Assembly: GCF_008369105.1 (NCBI RefSeq)
Contig: NZ_VINQ01000002.1
Coordinates: 291,298-355,297, forward strand
Origin: Aquicoccus porphyridii
Lineage (GTDB): Bacteria > Pseudomonadota > Alphaproteobacteria > Rhodobacterales > Rhodobacteraceae
DNA: 64,000 nucleotides
Reading direction: 5' to 3'
Part shown: in pieces, positions 57,925 to 64,000 of the stretch
Layout of the letters: each line of letters begins with the position of its first letter
How positions within the stretch are numbered: the first letter of the stretch is position 1
The notes under the pieces: generated by a model
What the model saw: the letters and a program-made list of their open reading frames with translations, nothing else
The model's database searches: none
What the model was told of the DNA's origin: nothing
Made by a program: the position numbers and the translations under genes

Positions 57925-58722
57925 TCAGATGTTTTCGCCCTGCGGCATGCCAAGCACGTGATACCCGCCATCGACCCGCACGATTTCACCGGTGGTAAAG
58001 GCGCCCGCGTCCGAGGCAAGGTAAACCGCCGTGCCGCCCACTGCCTCAAGCGTCGCGTTCGAGCGTAACGGCGCGTTTTCCTCGGTATGGCGAAAGGTCT
58101 TGCGCGCGCCGCCAATCGCCGCCCCGGCCAGCGTCTTCATCGGGCCCGGGCTGATCGCGTTGACGCGGATGCCTTGCGGGCCCAGATCATTGGCCAGGTA
58201 ACGCACGGTCGCCTCCAGCGCCGCCTTGGCCACACCCATCACGTTATAATTCGGCAAAACCCGGTTCGACCCCTGGTAGGTCAGCGTTAGAACCGTGCCG
58301 CCATCACGCATCATCGGCTCCGCCCGGCGCGTCACCTCGATCAGCGAATAACATGAAATATCCATTGAATTCAGGAAATTGGCCCGACTTGTATTGAGAA
58401 ACCGCCCGTTCAACTCGGACTTGTCGGAATAGGCAATCGCATGGACGAGGAAATCCAGCCGGTCCCAGCGTTCGCCAAGCGCCGCAAATGCCGCATCGAG
58501 CGAGGCATCGTCGGTCACGTCCACATCGACCATGACATCCGACCCAAGCGACCGGGCCAGCGGCTCCACCCGCTTGCCAAAGGCGTCGCCCTGGTAGGTA
58601 AAGGCCAGCTCCGCCCCCGCCTCGGCCATCGCCTTGGCAATGCCCCACGCGATCGAGCGATCATTGGCGACCCCCATGATCAAGCCGCGTTTCCCGTCCA
58701 TCCGCCCATCCATGCCTGTCAT
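57925..58722 (-). CDS. fabI: Enoyl-ACP reductase
   Basis: 265 residues of the SDR family. [18 protein letters not shown] is the NADH-binding loop of FabI, and the catalytic Tyr-x6-Lys is YNVMGVAK, preceded by the other conserved Tyr in TLTYQGSNR. It reduces enoyl-ACP in the last step of each fatty-acid elongation round. Its start overlaps the fabB stop by four bases. Confidence 0.96.
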   Translation of the reverse strand: MTGMDGRMDGKRGLIMGVANDRSIAWGIAKAMAEAGAELAFTYQGDAFGKRVEPLARSLGSDVMVDVDVTDDASLDAAFAALGERWDRLDFLVHAIAYSDKSELNGRFLNTSRANFLNSMDISCYSLIEVTRRAEPMMRDGGTVLTLTYQGSNRVLPNYNVMGVAKAALEATVRYLANDLGPQGIRVNAISPGPMKTLAGAAIGGARKTFRHTEENAPLRSNATLEAVGGTAVYLASDAGAFTTGEIVRVDGGYHVLGMPQGENI

Positions 58723-59948
58723 TCCCTGAATTTCGAAAGGATCATCGACCCGTTGGTTCCGCCGAACCCGAAAGAGTTGGTCATCACCGAATCAAGCCCC
58801 GCGTTTTCAATGGTTTGCGTGGCGATCTCGCCCGCGTTGATCGCCGGGTCAAGCGTTTCGACATTGATCGAGGGGGCAATGAAATCATGCTCCAGCATCA
58901 GCAGGCAGTAAATTGCCTCCTGCGCGCCGGTCGCCCCCTGGCTATGGCCGGTCATCGACTTCGTAGAACTGATCGGCGGCGTTGTCCCTTCGCCAAAGAC
59001 CCGCCGCACCGCTTCCACCTCACCCACGTCACCCACCGGGGTCGAGGTGCCGTGCGCATTGATATAGCTCACTTTTCTGCCCTCCGGCAGGGTCTCAAGC
59101 GCCAATCGCATGGCCCGCTCGCCACCTTCGCCGCTGGGCGCGACCATGTCGTGCCCGTCGCTCGTCGCGGCATAGCCGGTAACCTCGGCATAGATCTTCG
59201 CGCCCCGCGCCCGGGCATGTTCCAGATCCTCCAGAACCAGGATGCCGCCGCCGCCGCCGATCACGAACCCGTCGCGTTCGGCGTCAAAGGCCCGGCTCGC
59301 CCGTTCGGGGGTGTCGTTGTATTTCGACGACATCGCCCCCATCGCATCAAACAGGCACGACAATGTCCAGTCCAGCTCCTCACCCCCGCCGGCGAACATA
59401 ACGTCCTGTTTTCCAAGCATGATCTGTTCGGCCGCGTTGCCGATGCAATGCAGCGACGTGGAACAGGCCGAGGTGATCGAATAGTTGGTTCCCTTGATCT
59501 GGTAGGCGGTCGAGAGGTTCGCCGAGATCGTGGACGACATGCATTTGGGCACCGCGAAAGGCCCGATCCGCTTGGGGCTGCCCTTTTCGAGCACCGTCTG
59601 ATGCGCCGCCAGCATGGCGCTGGTCGACGGCCCGCCCGACCCGGCCACAAGCCCGGTGCGCGGGTTGACGATATCGCTTTCCTCAAGCCCCGCATCGGCA
59701 ATCGCCTGTCCCATCGCGATATGGGCATAGGCCGCCCCCGGCCCCATGAAGCGCAGCGTGCGCTTGTCGACATGGTCGGCCACGTCGAGCTTCACATTCC
59801 CCGCGATCTGGCTGCGAAACCCGTGCTCCTTCATCGCTTCGTTGGCGGTGATGCCGGATTTTCCCGATTTCAGGCTGGCCAGAACCTCTTCTGCAGTGTT
59901 TCCGATGCTCGAAACCACTCCGAGCCCGGTGACGACAACGCGGCGCAT
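58719..59948 (-). CDS. fabB: Beta-ketoacyl-ACP synthase I
   Basis: 409 residues. The active-site Cys is in [10 protein letters not shown], the two histidines in [11 protein letters not shown] and [11 protein letters not shown], and the C-terminal [11 protein letters not shown] is intact. It elongates unsaturated intermediates made by FabA. Nineteen bases after fabA. Confidence 0.96.
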   Translation of the reverse strand: MRRVVVTGLGVVSSIGNTAEEVLASLKSGKSGITANEAMKEHGFRSQIAGNVKLDVADHVDKRTLRFMGPGAAYAHIAMGQAIADAGLEESDIVNPRTGLVAGSGGPSTSAMLAAHQTVLEKGSPKRIGPFAVPKCMSSTISANLSTAYQIKGTNYSITSACSTSLHCIGNAAEQIMLGKQDVMFAGGGEELDWTLSCLFDAMGAMSSKYNDTPERASRAFDAERDGFVIGGGGGILVLEDLEHARARGAKIYAEVTGYAATSDGHDMVAPSGEGGERAMRLALETLPEGRKVSYINAHGTSTPVGDVGEVEAVRRVFGEGTTPPISSTKSMTGHSQGATGAQEAIYCLLMLEHDFIAPSINVETLDPAINAGEIATQTIENAGLDSVMTNSFGFGGTNGSMILSKFRE

Positions 59949-59967
59949 TATGGCACCCTCCTCTGGT

Positions 59968-60477
59968 TCAGCTCTCCGAAAGAGCGACCTTCATATCCTT
60001 GACCTGGTAAATGATGTCGCCATCCGCTTCCACCCAGCCATCCGCCACACCCATGGTCAGGCGGCGAGTCTGCACCGCCTTGGTGAAATCGACGTGATAG
60101 GTCAACATCTTGCGGTCCGGCCGTACCATCCCGGTAAGCTTGACCTCGCCCACGCCCAGCGCATAACCCCGCCCCTGCCAGCCGCGCCAGCCAAGGTTGA
60201 ACCCGGTCAATTGCCAAAGCCCGTCAAGGCCAAGACACCCCGGCATGATCGGGTTGCCCGGGAAATGGCACTCAAAGAACCAAAGGTCGGGCGTGATGTC
60301 GAATTCCGCCACCACATGGCCCTTGCCATGCGCGCCCCGGTCCTCGGAAATATCCGTGATCCGGTCCATCATGAGCATCGGCGGCTCGGGCAGTTGCGCG
60401 TTCCCGGGCCCGAAAAGCTCGCCTCGGGCGCATTTCAACAGGTCGTCGCGGGAAAAACTGCTTTTGTTTGGGGCCAT
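59968..60477 (-). CDS. fabA: 3-hydroxydecanoyl-ACP dehydratase/isomerase
   Basis: 169 residues from ATG 60477. The hot-dog fold has the catalytic His in [14 protein letters not shown] and Asp in LGLDGLWQ. It makes cis-3-decenoyl-ACP, the entry point of anaerobic unsaturated fatty-acid synthesis. First gene of fabA-fabB-fabI; divergent from irr across 210 bases. Confidence 0.96.
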   Translation of the reverse strand: MAPNKSSFSRDDLLKCARGELFGPGNAQLPEPPMLMMDRITDISEDRGAHGKGHVVAEFDITPDLWFFECHFPGNPIMPGCLGLDGLWQLTGFNLGWRGWQGRGYALGVGEVKLTGMVRPDRKMLTYHVDFTKAVQTRRLTMGVADGWVEADGDIIYQVKDMKVALSES

Positions 60478-60614
60478 CCGGGCGGGGTCCTTTTTTCGTG
60501 CTTCATGGTGCGCGCACGCACCATGACTGATCCGGATATCCTCTATCACCCGGACCCGCCGTCCCGCAAGGCCGTGCTGGTTTGCGACCCGCCGGAAAAA
60601 TCAACGCTTTCCGT

Positions 60615-60644
60615 TTGAAAAAAGTGACATAATACCTTTATACT
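60615..60644 (+). promoter_or_regulatory. Promoter of irr
   Basis: TTGAAA (60615-60620) and TATACT (60639-60644) are 18 bases apart, in an AT-rich patch 43 bases before the irr ATG. No obvious iron control element was found, so autoregulation is not shown. Confidence 0.6.
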
Positions 60645-60687
60645 TGGGGCACCTCGAAAAACGCGACGGTGAGAAAACGGTGAGAAG

Positions 60688-61113
60688 ATGAAACAGATCA
60701 CGACCCATGCCGAAAAACGCGGCAGCGCATGGCTCGCCGGGGGCGGGGTGCGTCCCACGCGTCAACGGGTTGCCCTCGCCTCGCTGCTGATCGGCGATGG
60801 CAAAGATCGGCATGTCACGGCCGAAAGTCTGTTTGACGCGGTGCGCCACTCTGGCGAAAAGGTCTCGCTGGCCACGGTCTATAACACCCTGCGCACCTTC
60901 TGCGATGCCGGGCTGATGAGCGAGATCACGGTCGACGGCACCAAGAGCTATTTCGACACCAACACCACGGAACACCCGCATTTCTTCTGGGAGGATACGG
61001 GCGAATTGACCGATGCCGCGCGTGAACGGATGCAGATCACCAATCTGCCATCCGCCCCGGAAGGCGCCGAAATCGCCAGCGTCGACGTGGTGATCCGCCT
61101 GCGCCGCACCTGA
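60688..61113 (+). CDS. irr: Fur-family iron response regulator Irr
   Basis: 141 residues. The winged helix contains VRPTRQRVALASLL and VSLATVYNTLRTFCDAGL. TEHPHFFWEDTGEL is where Irr has its histidine-rich heme-sensing motif. The Fur zinc-binding CxxC pairs are absent, as usual for Irr, and so is the N-terminal Cys-Pro heme motif of the Bradyrhizobium protein. It divides from fabA-fabB-fabI, the common arrangement in Rhodobacteraceae. Confidence 0.9.
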   Translation: MKQITTHAEKRGSAWLAGGGVRPTRQRVALASLLIGDGKDRHVTAESLFDAVRHSGEKVSLATVYNTLRTFCDAGLMSEITVDGTKSYFDTNTTEHPHFFWEDTGELTDAARERMQITNLPSAPEGAEIASVDVVIRLRRT

Positions 61114-61178
61114 ACCGGCTTGCAAATCGGGTGAATTGACGATCTCTTGCCGCGCAACACGGCAAGGAGAAAAGACAA

Positions 61179-62171
61179 ATGCGCGCCATCACCTACACCG
61201 CGTTCGGCCCCGCTGACACCGTCCTCGCCCTGTGCGACATACCCACGCCCGATCCCGCTGCGGGCGAAGTCCTGGTGCGGCTCCACCGTTCGGGCGTCAA
61301 CCCTTCGGATGTGAAGTCGCGCGCAGGCTCCCGGCCCGGTGTCACCAAACCGCCCTTTCCCCTCGTCATCCCCCATTCCGACGGCGCCGGCGTGATCGAA
61401 GCCACCGGCCCGGGTGTCGATCCCGCCCGCAAGGGAGAGCGGGTCTGGATCTGGAACGGTCAATGGCAGCGCCCGCATGGCACCGCCGCCACCCACATCG
61501 CGATCCCCGCAGCACAGGCCGTGCCCCTGCCCGACGGCATCGGGTTCGACACGGGTGCGACACTGGGCATCCCGGGCCTCACCGCTGCACAGACCGTGCT
61601 CGGCGGTGGCGATATCGCGGGGAAAACACTGCTCGTCTCGGGCGGCGCCGGATCGGTGGGCCACCTCGCGATCCAACTGGCCCGCTGGGCCGGGGCGCGG
61701 GTCATCGCCACCGCCTCGCCCGGCACCTCGTCCGATCATGCGCAGGAGGCGGGCGCCGATACGGTGCTTGACTATCGCGCACCGGACCTGGGCGAACAGA
61801 TCCTCGCCGCGAATGACGGCCATCCCGTCGACCGCGCCATCGAATGCGAATTCGGCCCCAATATCGACACGCTGGCACAGGTCATGGCACCGCTCTCGAC
61901 CATCGCCGCCTATGGCTCTGCGGCCGACATGACCCCGCAACTGCCGTTCGGGCCGCTGCTGTTCAAGGCGATCAAGATCGACATCACCCTCGTCTACATC
62001 CTGCCCGACGCCGAGCGTGCCCAACGTATCAAACAACTTCACGACGCATTGACCGGGGGCGCACTCCTCTCGCGCATCCACACCACCTATCCGCTGGATC
62101 AGGCCGCATCGGCCCATATCGCTGTCGAACAGGCGGGGCGACACGGCGCGATCCTGCTCGATTGCACCTGA
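61179..62171 (+). CDS. Quinone oxidoreductase-like MDR protein
   Basis: 330 residues of the zinc-free medium-chain dehydrogenase family. The N-terminal GroES-like domain has GVNPSDVKSRAG; the Rossmann domain has LVSGGAGSVGHLAIQLARWAGARVIAT. It resembles NADPH:quinone reductases (zeta-crystallin type). The ACGGCAAGGAGAAAAG ribosome site is strong. Substrate unknown. Confidence 0.92.
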   Translation: MRAITYTAFGPADTVLALCDIPTPDPAAGEVLVRLHRSGVNPSDVKSRAGSRPGVTKPPFPLVIPHSDGAGVIEATGPGVDPARKGERVWIWNGQWQRPHGTAATHIAIPAAQAVPLPDGIGFDTGATLGIPGLTAAQTVLGGGDIAGKTLLVSGGAGSVGHLAIQLARWAGARVIATASPGTSSDHAQEAGADTVLDYRAPDLGEQILAANDGHPVDRAIECEFGPNIDTLAQVMAPLSTIAAYGSAADMTPQLPFGPLLFKAIKIDITLVYILPDAERAQRIKQLHDALTGGALLSRIHTTYPLDQAASAHIAVEQAGRHGAILLDCT

Positions 62172-62173
62172 CT

Positions 62174-62204
62174 GCCCTCTTTCTTGGGAAAAATACTCAC
62201 CGGC
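62174..62204. repeat. GAGTATTT-family repeat, copy 6 (single, inverse orientation)
   Basis: Read on the minus strand: GAGTATTTTTCCCAAGAAAG, then AGGG. It lies right after the oxidoreductase stop, before the converging 62.3 kb gene. No G-rich hairpin adjoins it. Confidence 0.6.
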
Positions 62205-62315
62205 CCGCACTCGACATCCGCGCCGCCGTGACCGAAAGGCACCCGCCGTCCAAACGGACCAACCGCCCGGACCTGCCGCAGGCGGGGCCGGGCTTATCCG
62301 GCGACGCCGCAGGCG

Positions 62316-62918
62316 TCACCGTTTCTCATCGCCCTCGTCGACCCCTTGCACCGCCTTGCGGGATCGCGCCAGCCCGGTCTCGAAATTCTCCGCATCGCCG
62401 TAATCCAGGAACCCGACATAATGCGGATGCGCCCCGCCAACCCGCGCGGCATGCTTGATCGGGCACCAATAGGCCTCGGTCCGCCCGGCAATCTCGCGCA
62501 CCCACGCGATCACCCCGTTGCAATAGCCGCAATAGACGCAGTTGAGCTTTTGCAGCCAGTTGAGATAGGCCAGATGGTGCCGGTCGATGCGGATATGGTC
62601 GCGCCGTGGCACCTTGGGAATCCCGTAAACCGGGAAACACACCGCCTGGTAGATCGTCACGAACAGATCCAGCAGCACGAAAGGTATGATCAGGGAGTAG
62701 ATCACCGGCGCGGTGAGCACCACCATCGGCCGGGTGTTGCGCAGAAAGGTCAGCCACCGCACCCGCAGCGCCCGGTGCCGCCGCTTGGCCCCGGCCTCGA
62801 ATTCGACCCGACCGTTTTCGAGCCGATAGCGGAACGCCTCGCCGCGCCGCGAAATCTCGTCTTCAAGTTCGTCCTGAAGCGCACGGATGCGCTTCAGGAT
62901 ATCTTCCATGGCCGACAT
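62316..62918 (-). CDS. Conserved-looking membrane protein of unknown function
   Basis: 200 residues from ATG 62918, with GAGGGG seven bases upstream. Residues 1-45 are a charged probable coiled coil, about 65-95 one or two membrane helices (PVIYSLIIPFVLLDLFVTIYQAVCFP). The C-terminal half has a cysteine cluster NCVYCGYCNG and, 25 residues on, YWCPIKHA with nearby histidines, which could bind a metal or iron-sulfur cluster. I do not know its function. Confidence 0.85.
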   Translation of the reverse strand: MSAMEDILKRIRALQDELEDEISRRGEAFRYRLENGRVEFEAGAKRRHRALRVRWLTFLRNTRPMVVLTAPVIYSLIIPFVLLDLFVTIYQAVCFPVYGIPKVPRRDHIRIDRHHLAYLNWLQKLNCVYCGYCNGVIAWVREIAGRTEAYWCPIKHAARVGGAHPHYVGFLDYGDAENFETGLARSRKAVQGVDEGDEKR

Positions 62919-62976
62919 CGGGTGCCCCTCTCACGGTTTCACCCGTCAGCCTAGCACAGAGCGCCTTGAACCGGAA

Positions 62977-63405
62977 TCACCCGATCGAGACAAGCTCCAC
63001 GTCAAAGATCAGGTCCTTGCCCGCCAACGGATGGTTCGCGTCGAGAACCACCTGCTCGTCGGTGATCTCGTGAATGGTCAGGGTCATGACCTGCCCCTCC
63101 TGGTTCTGGGCATTGACCTGCGTGCCCACCTCCATCGGGATCTCCTCGGGAATGTCGGCCCGCGGCACCGCCTGCCTGGCTTCCTCCTGGACCGGGCCAT
63201 AGGCCTGGTCGCTGGGCACTTCGACCCGGCGCGTGTCGCCCACGCTCATGCCTTCCATGGCCGCGTCGAGTCCGGGGATGATCTGGCCCGATCCCACGGT
63301 GAATGACAGCGGGTCGCGCCCTTCGCTCGAATCAAAAACGCTGCCATCCTGCAGCGTGCCGGTGTAGTGTATATGGACGGTATCGCCCTTCTTGACCTGG
63401 CTCAT
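62977..63405 (-). CDS. FKBP-type peptidyl-prolyl isomerase, SlyD-like
   Basis: 142 residues from ATG 63405, with AAAGGAG upstream. HYTGTLQDGSVFDSSEGRDP and GSGQIIPGLDAAMEGM are the FKBP active-site blocks; a chaperone insert (about 70-125) follows, then NHPLAGKDLIFDVEL, as in SlyD. There is no metal-binding His-rich tail. Confidence 0.95.
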   Translation of the reverse strand: MSQVKKGDTVHIHYTGTLQDGSVFDSSEGRDPLSFTVGSGQIIPGLDAAMEGMSVGDTRRVEVPSDQAYGPVQEEARQAVPRADIPEEIPMEVGTQVNAQNQEGQVMTLTIHEITDEQVVLDANHPLAGKDLIFDVELVSIG

Positions 63406-63682
63406 TTTGGCTCCTTTCCGTCCGTTGCGAACAGTTCTCATAGGTAATGAACCCTCGACCCTAACGGTCGTGCCAAGTGATTGCAAACAGCCCGATGCGC
63501 GATATTCCGGTGGTTCGGGGACTGCCTGAACCCGGTCTGCATCGCCAATGTCACGAGCACGCGAAGCGCGGCCATGGCATCGACGATTCACGCATTTGCA
63601 GAAACGCTTTCGCGCACGTTTTCGCTTCACCCGCGCGCGCGTCCGTGCCACCTTGGCCGCGCCGGTCGGCGAGGAGGGGACC
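63406..63682. other. 277-base gap without a gene
   Basis: No coding frame, tRNA or known RNA motif was recognised. It holds the two divergent promoters. GAGGAGGGG before 63683 is a strong ribosome site. Confidence 0.5.
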
Positions 63683-64000
63683 ATGACCATCACCACAGCC
63701 GTGTTCGACGCCTATGGCACACTTTTCGACGTCGCCGCCGCCGCGCGCGAAGCCGCGGCCGAACCCGGGCGCGCGGCATTGGCCGACAACTGGCCCGCAC
63801 TGGCCGCGCATTGGCGCAGCAAGCAGCTTCAGTATACCTGGCTGCGCGCGGTCACCGGCGATCATACCGATTTCTGGACCGTCACCTGCGACGGGCTCGA
63901 CTGGGCGCTCGAAGCCACCGGGCTGGCCGGTGACGCCGACCTGCGCGACCGCCTGCTCCAGCTTTACCGCGAGTTGACCGCCTATCCCGAAGTGCCCGAC
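63683..64000 (+). CDS. (S)-2-haloacid dehalogenase-type HAD hydrolase, N-terminal part
   Basis: The first 106 codons are present before the window ends. TTAVFDAYGTLFDV holds the nucleophilic Asp10 of the HAD fold, and the following helix and LQYTWLRAVTGDHTDFW are typical of type II haloacid dehalogenases. These hydrolyse halogenated short acids; the true substrate may differ. Confidence 0.9.
   Translation, partial: MTITTAVFDAYGTLFDVAAAAREAAAEPGRAALADNWPALAAHWRSKQLQYTWLRAVTGDHTDFWTVTCDGLDWALEATGLAGDADLRDRLLQLYRELTAYPEVPD

Noticed and set aside
61366-61563. Short arginine-rich frames inside the oxidoreductase gene
   Set aside because: Other-frame readings of a gene with complete Rossmann motifs; no ribosome site.

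Overview
The window is about 64 kb of GC-rich chromosome from an alphaproteobacterium, most likely of the Rhodobacteraceae (Roseobacter-type). The main pointers are the fdsGBACD formate dehydrogenase operon, a SAM/SAH-type riboswitch in front of metK (a class reported from Rhodobacterales), an Irr-type Fur protein divergent from fabA-fabB-fabI, a class II EPSP synthase, and gcv genes behind a tandem glycine riboswitch. No rRNA, convincing tRNA, CRISPR, insertion sequence, phage or plasmid gene was seen. Species cannot be told.

Layout. 1-9.8 kb: a surface-product locus with the N-terminal KS-AT part of a type I polyketide synthase, a Wzx-like flippase, GT2 and GT4 glycosyltransferases, a 978-residue secreted protein that looks like an SGNH esterase fused to a glycosidase-like domain and RTX repeats, and a hexapeptide acetyltransferase. 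10-17 kb: fdsR and fdsGBACD, a soluble NAD-dependent molybdenum formate dehydrogenase with its maturation factor. 17-24 kb: ppx, a cold-shock gene, tesA head to head with an ABC transporter pair (ybbA-ybbP arrangement), and an inositol-phosphatase-family gene. 24-30 kb: gcvT-gcvH-VOC-gcvP behind a glycine riboswitch, then a divergent Rrf2 regulator and gamma-glutamylcyclotransferase. 30-36 kb: gltX, a Tat-exported metallo-beta-lactamase-fold protein, a zincin, a SoxR regulon of one VOC gene, and nadE.

36-43 kb: accessory-looking genes: a secreted 18-repeat MORN protein, a membrane-bound one-component regulator (periplasmic PhnD/TtrS-like sensor plus LuxR DNA-binding domain), a periplasmic DsrE-like protein, an aminotransferase, an acyl-CoA ligase and a small lipoprotein. 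43-47 kb: aroA, cmk and an aldo/keto reductase, plus an unrecognised GT-A-like protein. 47-58 kb: the conserved miaB-phoH-ybeY-corC-lnt-metK-trmB block, interrupted by an OmpA/lipoprotein pair and by gst-doxX. 58-64 kb: fabA-fabB-fabI with divergent irr, a quinone-oxidoreductase-like gene, a membrane protein of unknown function, an FKBP-type isomerase and the start of a HAD dehalogenase.

Two families of intergenic repeats run through the window. One has the core GAGTATTT-N4-CCAAGAAAGAG, often beside G-rich hairpins, and sits mostly between converging genes. The other is an element of about 110 bases, bounded by GTTAACC in two of three copies. The best candidates for undescribed biology are the SGNH-glycosidase-RTX fusion in the polyketide/polysaccharide locus, the PhnD-LuxR sensor with its DsrE neighbour, the MORN array built from a duplicated nine-repeat block, the OmpA/lipoprotein pair with a common cysteine-bounded domain, and the two repeat families. 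All functions are inferred from sequence motifs and gene order read by eye.
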